Origin: Entamoeba invadens IP1
Taxonomy: Eukaryota > Evosea > Mastigamoebida > Endamoebidae
Direction: 5' to 3'
NCBI RefSeq assembly: GCF_000330505.1
Contig: NW_004443556.1
Location: forward strand, 121,553-185,552
DNA length: 64,000 nt
Shown: positions 50,503 through 60,492 of the stretch, piece after piece
How positions within the stretch are numbered: position 1 is the first letter of the stretch
Layout of the letters: each line of letters opens with the position of its first letter
Translations under genes and position numbers: made by a program
Notes under the pieces: generated by a model
What the model was told of the DNA's origin: nothing
What the model saw: only the letters and a program-made list of their open reading frames with translations
The model's database searches: none

Positions 50503-51816
50503 ATGAACCCCTATTTAAAGACTTTTGTCGTCTCAATTGGAATGATGACAGACGCTTACGAGATCTTCCTGATGAACATCTGTTACGTCATTATAAAGAC
50601 CATATACGGCGAAACACCGTACTCCTCGATGTTGTCGTCAACGGTCCTCTTAGGGATGGCTATGGGGCAACTGATGTTTGGTATCTTAGGCGATGCCATT
50701 GGTAAGAAACTGATGTTTATCACTACGCTGATGATCCTCATAGTCTTTTCTATAGCGCAGGCGTTTTCGTTTGAAGTCCCCGATGACGCGGGCCCTTATA
50801 TCATTCTTGCAACTATTCGATTTGTTTTAGGGTTGGGGATAGGTGGGGAGTACCCCCTGTCCTCCTCCATAGCTTCCGAAGATGCCAAACCCAATAACAG
50901 AGGAAGAAAATTAGTCTTCATTTTCTCTATGCAGGGTATCGGAAACATTTTGGCGCCAACTATAGTCCTCATTTTGTTGGTAACACCACTTGACTTGGAT
51001 TTAGTCTGGAGAGTTGCTTTAGCACTTGGTGCAGTCCCATGTATCCTCACCTTATATCACAGAATTATAATGCCGATGCCAAAGAAGAAAGTAGCTGCAA
51101 AGACTACGAAGAGTGAGGTGAAGCGACTGATTAAGAAGAATTGGTATTACTTATTTGGGACCGCCGGGTGTTGGTTCTTTTTTGATATTGCGTTCTATGG
51201 CAACTCGATGTTTAATTCCACGGTACTACAAGTCATTGGATTTGGACCGAAAGACACAGACAGTGATCCCCGGCAAGGGCTTATCTCCACTGCTATTGGA
51301 AATTTGATATTAGTCTTAATAGCATTTCCTGGCTTCATAGTCAGTTTCTTATTAGTCGATCGGATAGGAAGAAAGCCATTACAGTTGTTTGGATTTGCTG
51401 GGACAGCAGTTTGTTTCTTCTTTATGGCGTTCTTCGAGAGTATAGTGTTGGACAACGTCCCCTATCTCTTCGTCGCTGTTTATGGCCTTTCATTTTTCTT
51501 CCAAAATATGGGGCCTAACACAACAACTTATATCAATGCCGCAGAAACATATGACCCACGAATTCGTGGGACTTTTAATGGACTCTCCGCGTCTTCGGGG
51601 AAAATAGGTGCTATGATCGGAACTGCTATTTTCGAACCATTCTCGTCCAAGTTTGGTCACTTGGCGACGTTCTGTACATGTGGTGGATTGATGATGATAG
51701 GGTTCTGTTTGTCGTTCATTGTCCCGGAAGGAAAGGGTGTCGATATCGAAGACGTTGATGTCCTCGACGGGTATGAGAGGTTCGAAGATGACACTTCCAA
51801 AAGTGTCGAGAAATAA
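50503..51816 (+). CDS. Major-facilitator phosphate:H+ symporter (PHO84/PHT1 type)
   Basis: The open frame starts at a TTG upstream; the ATG 50503 gives 437 residues (MNPYLKTFVVSIG). It has the family features: Asp in TM1 (MMTDAYEIFLMN, residues 15-26), the MFS loop GILGDAIGKK, the PHS signature GGEYPLSSSIASE in TM4 (114-126; fungal and plant proteins have GGDYPLS), the second loop DRIGRKP, and TFNGLSASSGKIGA in TM11. About twelve membrane helices. The Asp-to-Glu change in the phosphate-site motif keeps the charge. Takes up inorganic phosphate with protons at the plasma membrane or an internal membrane. Confidence 0.88.
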   Translation: MNPYLKTFVVSIGMMTDAYEIFLMNICYVIIKTIYGETPYSSMLSSTVLLGMAMGQLMFGILGDAIGKKLMFITTLMILIVFSIAQAFSFEVPDDAGPYIILATIRFVLGLGIGGEYPLSSSIASEDAKPNNRGRKLVFIFSMQGIGNILAPTIVLILLVTPLDLDLVWRVALALGAVPCILTLYHRIIMPMPKKKVAAKTTKSEVKRLIKKNWYYLFGTAGCWFFFDIAFYGNSMFNSTVLQVIGFGPKDTDSDPRQGLISTAIGNLILVLIAFPGFIVSFLLVDRIGRKPLQLFGFAGTAVCFFFMAFFESIVLDNVPYLFVAVYGLSFFFQNMGPNTTTYINAAETYDPRIRGTFNGLSASSGKIGAMIGTAIFEPFSSKFGHLATFCTCGGLMMIGFCLSFIVPEGKGVDIEDVDVLDGYERFEDDTSKSVEK

Positions 51817-52070
51817 AAATGATTGTTATTTACTTGGAAATGTTTGATGCAACTCTTTAACTATTGTTAATGGTTAATTTATCTATATTTTTAAAAATTG
51901 TCTCAATACGCCACAAGAAGTATGACTTACTAGTCTATAGTAATAATATTACTATAAATTATTATAACTATATAGTATTTCTATACTAGTATATTAATTA
52001 AAATATATAATATACCCTTGTATTAATTAAGTATAATAAAAAATAGTATGAAATGAACTAAAAAACACAA

Positions 52071-52615
52071 ATGGTTTATTATCTTGTGGTACTCCTCAGC
52101 GTTTTAGTAACAAGCGAGTGCTCGAATTGTAAGTTGTGTGAAGAAGGAAAATGCAAAGAATGTGAACCAACGTATACGATGTTTGGAGACGAGTGTATTA
52201 GTTTGTTTCTTTACCATACACCTTATTGAAATACTCAAATCGAGAGGGGGAAAGTGTTCTAGATCGATGCGTTGAATACGAGTCAACGAAATTTGGGTGT
52301 AAAAAGTGTGTCGAGGGTTTCACCCCTTCTGTGAATGGGCTTTGTCTCCGTTTGTTCACTTTTTTTCTATCTTAGACAATATATATATGATATAACAGTA
52401 AAGAATGTACCCACGTATTTGGTGTTGATTGTCTTGAGTGCGAACAAACATATTCTACTCAGTGCTCGAAATGTAAACAAGGGACTGTCTTAACTCGGGA
52501 AGGTGCCTGTATATTCTGTTCTAAGTATTTTACATATTGCGAGGAGTGTGATGGACAAACAATGCGATGTTTAAAGTGCAAGAATGGGAAAAGTCCTGCG
52601 ACGGGCTTTTGTTAA
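52071..52615 (+). CDS. Small secreted cysteine-rich (CXXC) protein, 142 aa, three exons
   Basis: Exon 1 52071-52200, intron 52201-52262 (GTTTGTTTC...GTTCTAG, 62 nt), exon 2 52263-52349, intron 52350-52403 (GTTTGTTCA...GTAAAG, 54 nt), exon 3 52404-52615. All phases are 1 and the total is 143 codons with stop. The joined protein has a signal peptide (MVYYLVVLLSVLVTSEC) and a string of CxxC pairs (CSNCKLC, CKECEP, GCKKC, CLQC, CLECEQT, CSKCKQG, CEECD, CLKCKNG) throughout, the same style as the TMK ectodomain. It ends without a membrane helix, so it is probably secreted. A GAACTA box (GAAC-like) lies just upstream. Continuous CxxC spacing across both joins supports the model. Confidence 0.75.
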
Positions 52616-52718
52616 AATTGAATAGTAAATTTAATTATTAAATTAAGTATTACTCTTTCATTTACAAATGAATTCTTTTATTTAAGAATTGAATAGTAAA
52701 TTATTATTTCATATTAAA

Positions 52719-54264
52719 TTATTCATAACAAAGCATCAAGACGTATTGCTGATACTTCTTTTGAAGATGAAAAATTTCGGGCAGAGTAATTCCTGTCTTC
52801 GAGGAAATCTCTTTCAAGTCTGTTTTTCCATCGAAGTACATCTCCATCTTCTTGAATTGCTTCAAGTCGTCGTCTAAAGTACTTTCTTCGTGGAGTTGTA
52901 AGTCATTGAACCACTTCTTGTCAATACAATACAAATACTTTCTCACTCGAATTAAGACATCATGTGCTATCAACCACGTAAATGCCTCAACAAAAGAGTC
53001 TTGATCGCCTTCTGGTATTGGTTCGAGTATTTTGTCCAAAGTCTTTTTCTCAATGAAACTGTTTAAGACTTTAGTGATGTCGCCCCCACACTCTTCTTTA
53101 AATCTCATTGCCAAAGTCTTCACTTTTATATGTGAAGATGTCCCGTCCTGTATTTTTTGTGGGCTTTCACAACACTCCTTTGGCAAGAAGTAACCCGGCT
53201 GCGTCTCTTTTGAAGGCGATAAGATGTAGACGTCATCCAAAAAGACTGCTTCGATGACTTTAGCCTTCCCCCAATAGACCAAATACCTCACAACATCATA
53301 TATTTCGAGTAATGGTATTTCCGTGGTCATCGATAAATATTGTAATGAAGTTTGCGGTGTTGAGACTTGAAGGACTTTTTTGACCTTTTCGAAGAACCCT
53401 TTGTTTTGGATGTGAGGGAATTGTTCGGGGAGGAGGATTAAGTCGTCGCTATTAGTCAAGCAGGATATCCACTCCTTCGACGTCTTAAATAAAAAGATCG
53501 AGTGATAAGGCAACAACTGTTGTGAGAAGACGTCGTCGTAATTTTTCAAAGAAATGGGTGGGAGGTATTTCTTATTCATTTTTGTGTGTGCGACGCCGTT
53601 TGTTTTTAAGTCGATGAAGATCTTTTGCATAGCCGAGGCCAAATCGCTCTTTGTGATGATTTCAGTGACCAACTCTTTGTAAGTTAAAGGGACGTCCCGT
53701 CTTATATTCTCTTGGCAGAACTTTTGTCGTGTTGAAAAGATCTTTCGGACTTGTGTAGAGACGTAGCCCGAGTTAATCTCTTCGAGGATAAGTGCCTTAG
53801 AAATCGTTTTAGAGACGGTCATAAAACCGTCGATAACAGAGCGGATATACACATCTTTTTGTAAGAGAAACACAGTACTGATCGATGTCAATTCACTGTC
53901 AGTCATTACTTTATGTTTCAATTGTATTCCATTGATAGTTAGTATCAATGGAAAACAAAAAATACACAAACTTCTCCTCATCTTCGTCTTCAGGAAACTC
54001 CTTAAGATACACCACAAGAGTGTATGTATCAACGGAAAACACAAAAGGACCTTCTTTCATTCGGCGAGGAACTAGAACAGAGCCAAAATTGACTATTTGA
54101 GCTTCGGAGGGATGATAATATTTTGCATTCCTTTGGTCGAGGATGGCTTGTTCGACACTGTTTGATAACGCAAAGGGCTCGTTGTCCATATTGAAACAGA
54201 ATAGTATGCGACTGCCTTCTGCTCGGCTGCGCACGGCAACTACAACGTGTTTGAGTGTTTCCAT
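52719..54264 (-). CDS. NPRL3-like subunit of GATOR1 (nitrogen permease regulator 3), one intron
   Basis: Exon 1 54264-53972, intron 53971-53896 (GTTTGTGTA...CTGACAG, 76 nt, with a TACTAAC-like branch site), exon 2 53895-52719; phase 2, total 490 codons with stop (489 residues). The start VVVAVRSRAEGSRILFCF and later IVNFGSVLVPRRM fit the longin-type N-terminus of NPRL3; ISTVFLLQ...SVIDGF then KALILEEINSGYVS match the region after it; VRYLVYWGKAKVIE...YILSP is the highly conserved HLVYWGKAKII...VYMLSP block. The protein continues into winged-helix-like segments at the C-terminus. GATOR1 (NPRL2-NPRL3-DEPDC5) is the GAP for Rag GTPases that turns off TORC1 when amino acids are scarce. Confidence 0.85.
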
Positions 54265-54407
54265 CTTCTAGTACATTTAATAGTTTCATTACTTTTTCTT
54301 TTAGTTTGAGCGAAGTGATCTATTTTTATTAAACAAAATTAAATAAATGAATTCAAGTGATTCATTGAGAATGATAGTATTTATATTAATAAAAGTACTA
54401 TACTCAA

Positions 54408-55514
54408 TCAATTTTTTATGGCTAGAAAGTAAATAGCATTATAATAGTTTTGAAGCAGGGAATGAGTTGGTTGGCAGTATGTGCACTTCACGACATTCTC
54501 TTTCTTAATTGTGAAGCCAATCTTGACTATAACAGTCTTCACTTCCTCCCAAGTCAATTCGATTGATAAAGAATCACTTTCTCGGTAATGATAGAGTAAA
54601 GGTCCTTCATTAATCCATATTCCTCCTTGTTTTAAAGTGTTATGAATCACTCTGAAATACTCGATAATGTTATGAGCAGTGTCTATGAAGAAACAAGTGA
54701 TGACGTAATCGAAAGCTTCCCGTCTTCCTTGGTAAAGATCTACAAAATCACCGGCTAACATCGCCATCTTCATTTCACCCAAATCAGCAACTTCATCTGG
54801 AAGTGTTGCAGAGACTAATAAGTCCGAAGAAGTGACGGCATTACACGTCTCAGTCGCCCAAGGATGAACTCGATACTTTTCCTTTGTTGAACACCCATTT
54901 AAGAGGAATGCGCCGACTACTAACATGTAATATGAGATTTCATTGCCTTCACACTGGACGCCTAATTTCGCTATTTCATAGGCTAACCGCCCTAATCCAG
55001 CACCAGGGACTAACACTTTGAGAGTACTCCGATTTGGAGCGTGTGATATAAGTTGCTCTAATTCACAGAGAATAGGGCCGTAACACAGAGAACGCTCGTG
55101 ACTCCCTTCAATACTCCAATCGCGATATAAATGCGTTAACATCGCTTTCACTTTATCTATTTTACTGCAAATCTCAGTACGAACGGCGGCGTCTTCGGAG
55201 AAGAGTAATGCCTCCTGTTTGGCGTCATTTAGTGGACTCAGTCCTAATGCGTCTTTTTGCGTTTCAACTACTTCATTGAAAAACAGTTGATTCGCTTGGA
55301 TGGAAGACGCAACACCTTTATATTTCATTAAATAATTCGGGAGTAACTCTTTGTCTTCTTCACTCAATGAGGAGTACATGTCCATTTGATGTTTCATTTG
55401 AAGAAAACAAAATTGACTATACACTTGAAACGCCTCTAACACACTTGAAAAGTACTTCTGTTCTTCATCAAGTTCTTCTTTAGTAAGTTGTTTAGGTAGG
55501 CCAGTTTCTTCCAT
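54408..55514 (-). CDS. Carnosine/histidine N-methyltransferase (CARNMT1, N2227 domain)
   Basis: 368 residues. The SAM motif VLVPGAGLGRLAYEIA (residues ~165-180) and the following CEGNEISYYML are near-exact family signatures (CARNMT1: VLVPGAGLGRLAWEIA...GNEWSFFML). Also present are RVHPWATETCN, MAGDF-like MLAGDFVDLY, FDYVITCFFIDTAHNIIEY (the catalytic ITCFFIDTA... motif) and GGIWINEGPLLYHY. The family methylates carnosine at His Npi and, in vertebrates, histidines of CCCH zinc-finger proteins; amoebae have no obvious carnosine, so the protein-histidine substrate is the more likely role (inference). The start ATG is at 55514. Confidence 0.92.
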   Translation of the reverse strand: MEETGLPKQLTKEELDEEQKYFSSVLEAFQVYSQFCFLQMKHQMDMYSSLSEEDKELLPNYLMKYKGVASSIQANQLFFNEVVETQKDALGLSPLNDAKQEALLFSEDAAVRTEICSKIDKVKAMLTHLYRDWSIEGSHERSLCYGPILCELEQLISHAPNRSTLKVLVPGAGLGRLAYEIAKLGVQCEGNEISYYMLVVGAFLLNGCSTKEKYRVHPWATETCNAVTSSDLLVSATLPDEVADLGEMKMAMLAGDFVDLYQGRREAFDYVITCFFIDTAHNIIEYFRVIHNTLKQGGIWINEGPLLYHYRESDSLSIELTWEEVKTVIVKIGFTIKKENVVKCTYCQPTHSLLQNYYNAIYFLAIKN

Positions 55515-55917
55515 TTAATTGATATTGATGTTTTTGAGTTAAACACATTTTGTGTTAATTTAGTAAATGTTATTATTAAATGTTATTATTAAATGTTATT
55601 ATTAAATGTTATTATTAAATGTTATTATAAATAATTTTTTTATATTACTTGAAAAACAGTTGTGTTATTATTTTTGAAAAAAAGAAGTTAATAAAATAAT
55701 AAGAAATAAATAAAAAATAGAATTTGTCAAGTGTATTAATTCTGTCGCTGAGCAAAATATTGATAATTCAACAGAAAAACGAATCTATATTAAAAGAAAT
55801 AATAAAATAAATTAAAACAATAAGAATATAAAGAGTTTGCACACCAAAGAGGAGAGAATATAACAATTGGATTTCCGCTAATATAATAAAAAGATAGAGA
55901 AAACTTTAAAAACAAAG
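55515..55917. other. Divergent intergenic region with tandem repeat
   Basis: AT-rich, contains five perfect copies of a 13-bp unit at 55564-55628. Confidence 0.6.
55564..55628. repeat. 13-bp tandem repeat, five perfect copies
   Basis: TAAATGTTATTAT repeated five times without change just upstream of the methyltransferase gene start (minus strand). Resembles the 11-bp AAAATGTTATT repeat at 3341. Confidence 0.95.
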
Positions 55918-58900
55918 ATGTCAATACGACGTGAATTAGGGAAGTCACAGAGCGTGATCTTATTTAAACGTTCCACCTCTGTGCGAATAAATGCGTATAA
56001 AATGTTTTTGAATTACATCAACAATGGGCAATATCAAGTGACGAACTTTTTTAATGATCTTACGAATGGATTGTCCTTGATTCTTTTTATGGAAACACTA
56101 TCACGGAATCATATGAAGCGATATAACAAGACACCAAAGTGTTTGATGCATTACAAAGACAATTTAGAAGGAGTCTTGAAATTTATGCGAGAGAATGGGA
56201 TTTTAGACAATATAGTCTCACAAGACATATTCGATAAAAATGAGAAGACCATTTTGATGGTCTTTAAGTCGATCATCAAACGATTTTGGTTCAAAGGTGT
56301 CGAATTGAAACCAAAGAACTTTAATGTGTGGCTTCAACGTGTTTTTCATAAGGAAGTCAATGCCTCAAATGAATGGAATACTCTTGTCTTTTGGGAAACT
56401 ATAATGAACTATTTGAAACCTAATTCAATTAATAAAGAAAATTTGCATGAAAATTTGAAGGAGAATTTGAATTATATTTTGAACGTCGCAAATAAAGAAC
56501 TCAAAATCCCTCTTATTATTGATGGACAAGTAATTGTCGATGGAATTATAGAAGAAGATATTATTGCTCTTTATTTAGTCTTTTTTGCATTGGCAGATAA
56601 CACTTTGTCCGAAGATGACGGAATTTTATTTTTGAGAAAAGATCCCCCTCAATTTAGTACCTTTGACGCAGACCGTGGATCGGAGACGCCAAAACGAAAA
56701 AGTGTCTCTTTGAGTAAAAGCACAATCGTCTCCTCTTCAAAATCAACAAGTTCTTTGGGACTCACTGCTGAGGTGATTGAAAAAAGCGAAAAAAAAACAG
56801 AAACGCCAAAGAAAGAGGTAAAAAACACTGAGATGGAGGAACTTAAGAAAAAACTCAAAGAAAGTGAGGAAAGGTGCAAAAAACTCGAAAACGAAAAAGA
56901 AAAAACGGAAAAAGAAAGAAAAAATACAGAAGAACAGAAAAATAAGGAAAAAGAAGATAACTCAAAAAATCTGGAGAAGATCAAAAAACTGGAGGAACTA
57001 GTCAAGGACTTGAACAAACAAAATGAGGAAATTGAAAAAGTGCGAGCTGAAAAACAGAAAGTGGAAAAGGAACTTGAAAATATAAATACAGAGCTGAATG
57101 ATGTGAAGGAAAAAATGAAAGACATTGAACAAAATAAAAAAATTGAGATTGAGCAATGTCGGAAAGAGAAAGACGATTTATCAAAACAAGTTAAAGAAAA
57201 TTCGACTAAAATTGCAGAACTTGAAAATGTGAAAACCGAAACGGAAAAAGAACTAAAAAATAAAAATAAAGAACTGAATGATGTTAATGATAAAATAAAA
57301 GATATGAATGAAAATCATGAAAATGAAATAGAGAAGAACAATAAAGAGAAAGAAGATGCACAAAAGAAAGTCGAAGAATTGACAACAAAGAATGCAGAAC
57401 TCGAGAAATTTAAAATGAAAAATGAACAATTGGAAAAGGAACTCAATGATAAAACAATACAACTTAATGACGTGAACGATAAAATGAAAGATTTTGAACA
57501 AAATAAAAAAACCGAGATTGAGAAGTGCCAGAACGAAAACAACGACCTTGAAAAGAAATTGGCTGAACAAGCTTCTAAAATTATTGAAATGGAAAAGCAA
57601 TATAAAGAAACGATGGAAAAGAACCAAACAACTCAAGCAGCCCGAGAAAAGGAATTTTTGGAACAAAACGAAAAGGTTAAAAAACTCGAAGAGGAAAATT
57701 CTCAAAACCAAAATGTTTTTGACAAAAAAACTCAAGAACTTGAAAATGTGATTCAAATCAAGGAAGAGGAAAAGCAAAAACTGAAGAACGACTGTGAAAC
57801 TTTGCAAATACAACTAACTGAAGAACAAAAACTTCAAAAATCTGGAAATGATGAGATTGAGAAATTGAAAAACGAAAAAGACGATTTATCGAAACAAGTT
57901 AAAGAAGTGATAGCAAAGAATGCAGAACTTGAAAATAAAAATACAGAGCTGAATGATGTGAACGATAAAATAAAAGATGTTGAACAAAAACTAAAAACCG
58001 AGATTGAGAAGTTGAGAAATGAAAAAGAAGATACAGAAAAGAAAGTCGAAGAGATGACAACAAAGAATGCAGAACTCGAAAACATGAAAACCGAAACGGA
58101 AAAAGAACTAAAAAATAAAAATAAAGAATTGAATGATGTGAATGATAAAATGAAAGAAATGAATGAAAATCACAAAAACGAGATTGAGCAATGTCAGAAA
58201 ATGAACGAAGAATTGACATTCAAGATTGAAGAAAGCGAAAAAGAGCGCAATGAAAAGGACAGAAAAAGAGAAGAGGAGATTGCGACATATAAAAAGGAGG
58301 AATCTGAACTGAGAAAACAAGTTGAAGAAGCCAAAAGTGTGAATCAGAGTTTAGTGGAACAGAATGAGTTGCTCAAAATCCAAATGAAAGAGCTTCAGAA
58401 GGCTAAAGAGGATATGGACTTGAAGATGATACAGAACGAAAATGTGTATAAAGGAGAGATCGACGGGTTGAATAAAGAACTTGAGGACTTGAATACGAAC
58501 TATCAGATGTTGATGCAAGACAACATGAGAGGGAACACTGACTTAGAGAACAAAATCAATGAAATGAATGAACTTGTAAAAACGAATGAAGAGAAGAACA
58601 AAGTGAAGGATGAGGAAATTAAAAAACAGAAAGAAGACAACAAAAAAATGCAAACCAACGAAGAAGAGATGAATAAGAAGATGAAAGAGCTTGTTGAGAA
58701 AATGAATAAAAACGAAGACAAGACAAAGGAGATGGAAAGTCAAGTGAAAGAGAAGGAACTTGCTGCGAAAATACTTAATGAACAAACACAGGAAATGCAA
58801 AATCAGATATCTGAGACGGTAAGACAATTAGAAAATATCAAGAGTAAGGCATTGGAGGAGAGCGAAAGGCTTGAAAATGCAGTTGTTGATGCAAAATTGA

Positions 58901-60312
58901 TGATGAGAGCAAACATTGAACAAAACAACACCAAAAACGAAGAGAAGATGAAAGAAAAGGAACACGAGATTGATGAATTGAGAAAAGAAATGGAAACTCG
59001 AGAAAAAGAGAACACCGAGTTGAGTGCGAATTTGGAAAAAATGAAAACACAGATGGGAGAAAATACGAAAAAGAGCAACAAAATAGCGGAGGGTCTGGAA
59101 CTTAAAATAGAGGATTTGGAGAATGCTCTCAAACAGAGTGAAAAAACGATCAAGCAGAAGAACGAAACCATTGAAAAATTAAAGGAAAGTGTGGAAAAGA
59201 TGGAAACTGAAGTCAAAACAATGAAAGATGCGGAGTTGTTACTGAAAGCCGAAATTGACAAACGCGAACAAGAAAATGCTACGTTACAAGGCGAGAATGA
59301 ACGCATCGAAAAGGATACAAAGGTATTGGAAGGCAAGATATGTTTGTTGGAGAAAGAAAATGAAAATCTAAAAACAGAGAGCGAGAGCATCAGAGAGAAA
59401 CAACTGGAAAGCGAAAGACAGAGCGAAAAAGAAGTTTTGGAAATGAAACAACAAATAGAACAGATGGAAAAAGAAAACCAAACACAGAAAGACACAATCG
59501 CTTTGTTGGAAGTTGAGAAAACACACAACTTGAAAATAGTCGAAGAAGCGAACGCAAGAGAAAAGGAATTGAAAATACAAATTGAAGAAACTGAAAAACT
59601 CAAAACAGAAGCTAACGATAAAGCAGGTGAAGAGACAAGGAAACGAAAAGAAGCTGAAAAACAAAACGAAATATTAAAACTACTTGTGGATGAAAAAGAG
59701 AAGCGGATCAACGAAAAGGACGAAGAAATTGAACGTGCAAAAACCGAACAACGCCAAAAGGAGGAGTTGCACAAACAAATTGAAGAACAGAACAATAAGG
59801 AAATAACAAGGCTGCAAGGCGAGTTTGCTGATCTCCAGCAATTGAGGAACGCTGAAATAGTTCAAAACGAAGAAAAACGCAGAGTTGATGAAAAAGAAGG
59901 AGAAAATGAAAATAATGATGAAAAAGAAAAAGAAAAGAAGAGAATTGAGGAGTTTGACAAGCGCATGGAACGTTTAGAGAAGATGATTTCTGATTTTGAG
60001 AAAGTCAATGAGAAAGCGAAAGGAGAGATGGAGGGGAGTTGCAACAAGTCGAAAGATGAGATCATTGCGAGTGTTGGAGAGGCCGAAAAGCGAATGAAGG
60101 AACTCAAGGATTTGATGAAAGAACGCAGTAAAGTGGAAATGAGAAAAAGCACAAAGGGAGAAGACAAAGAGAAGAAGGAAGAGAAAACGCAGATGGAAGA
60201 GTTGATGACAACCCACAAAAAGGAGATGGATAGTGTTTACAGCAGTACTAAAACAGCAATGCTTGCTGCTGTTGGTGTTGCTATTGTATCGCTTGCTATC
60301 CATTTTTTCTGA
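55918..60312 (+). CDS. Tail-anchored CH-domain long coiled-coil protein, 1464 aa
   Basis: Residues ~20-125 and ~130-230 resemble a tandem pair of calponin-homology domains (ITNFFNDLTNGLSLILFMETL-like first helix C, then KPKNFNVWLQRVF...WNTLVFWETIMNYL), the actin-binding module of alpha-actinin, filamin and nesprin. A Ser/Lys linker leads to ~1100 residues of continuous coiled coil (Lys/Glu/Asn heptads), part of which is an internal ~60-residue repeat. The protein ends in a hydrophobic stretch (AMLAAVGVAIVSLAIHFF) with no residues after it: a classic tail anchor for ER, nuclear envelope or Golgi. This is a nesprin- or giantin-like layout that could tie actin to an organelle. The CH assignment is moderate; coiled coil and tail anchor are plain in the sequence. 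Confidence 0.8.
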   Translation: MSIRRELGKSQSVILFKRSTSVRINAYKMFLNYINNGQYQVTNFFNDLTNGLSLILFMETLSRNHMKRYNKTPKCLMHYKDNLEGVLKFMRENGILDNIVSQDIFDKNEKTILMVFKSIIKRFWFKGVELKPKNFNVWLQRVFHKEVNASNEWNTLVFWETIMNYLKPNSINKENLHENLKENLNYILNVANKELKIPLIIDGQVIVDGIIEEDIIALYLVFFALADNTLSEDDGILFLRKDPPQFSTFDADRGSETPKRKSVSLSKSTIVSSSKSTSSLGLTAEVIEKSEKKTETPKKEVKNTEMEELKKKLKESEERCKKLENEKEKTEKERKNTEEQKNKEKEDNSKNLEKIKKLEELVKDLNKQNEEIEKVRAEKQKVEKELENINTELNDVKEKMKDIEQNKKIEIEQCRKEKDDLSKQVKENSTKIAELENVKTETEKELKNKNKELNDVNDKIKDMNENHENEIEKNNKEKEDAQKKVEELTTKNAELEKFKMKNEQLEKELNDKTIQLNDVNDKMKDFEQNKKTEIEKCQNENNDLEKKLAEQASKIIEMEKQYKETMEKNQTTQAAREKEFLEQNEKVKKLEEENSQNQNVFDKKTQELENVIQIKEEEKQKLKNDCETLQIQLTEEQKLQKSGNDEIEKLKNEKDDLSKQVKEVIAKNAELENKNTELNDVNDKIKDVEQKLKTEIEKLRNEKEDTEKKVEEMTTKNAELENMKTETEKELKNKNKELNDVNDKMKEMNENHKNEIEQCQKMNEELTFKIEESEKERNEKDRKREEEIATYKKEESELRKQVEEAKSVNQSLVEQNELLKIQMKELQKAKEDMDLKMIQNENVYKGEIDGLNKELEDLNTNYQMLMQDNMRGNTDLENKINEMNELVKTNEEKNKVKDEEIKKQKEDNKKMQTNEEEMNKKMKELVEKMNKNEDKTKEMESQVKEKELAAKILNEQTQEMQNQISETVRQLENIKSKALEESERLENAVVDAKLMMRANIEQNNTKNEEKMKEKEHEIDELRKEMETREKENTELSANLEKMKTQMGENTKKSNKIAEGLELKIEDLENALKQSEKTIKQKNETIEKLKESVEKMETEVKTMKDAELLLKAEIDKREQENATLQGENERIEKDTKVLEGKICLLEKENENLKTESESIREKQLESERQSEKEVLEMKQQIEQMEKENQTQKDTIALLEVEKTHNLKIVEEANAREKELKIQIEETEKLKTEANDKAGEETRKRKEAEKQNEILKLLVDEKEKRINEKDEEIERAKTEQRQKEELHKQIEEQNNKEITRLQGEFADLQQLRNAEIVQNEEKRRVDEKEGENENNDEKEKEKKRIEEFDKRMERLEKMISDFEKVNEKAKGEMEGSCNKSKDEIIASVGEAEKRMKELKDLMKERSKVEMRKSTKGEDKEKKEEKTQMEELMTTHKKEMDSVYSSTKTAMLAAVGVAIVSLAIHFF
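57091..58200 (+). repeat. Internal ~180-bp coding repeats in the coiled-coil gene
   Basis: The ELNDVNDKMKD...E..KKTEIE... segment recurs with a spacing of 60, 63 and 60 residues (starts near 57091, 57271, 57460, 57946, 58126), with high nucleotide as well as protein similarity, including a nearly identical block at 57217-57300 and 58081-58150. Confidence 0.8.
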
Positions 60313-60492
60313 GTAAATTTTATTAGAAAGTGATTTGTAAGATCTTTGTGGCATTTGGTGCCCGTTAGAAATGTTTTATAGAAATTTATATAATATGTAT
60401 AGTTTCCCCTGTTATTAATGAATTATAGTAAAAAATATTAGTATTATAATTTAATTATAAAACAATCAAAGAACTTATAAAGAGAACTAACC

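Noticed and set aside
58803..59795. 330-codon open frame on the minus strand, and similar long Ser/Phe-rich frames at 56649-57813
   Set aside because: They are antisense shadows of the Lys/Glu-rich coiled coil, whose A-rich codons leave the opposite strand open; no sensible composition.
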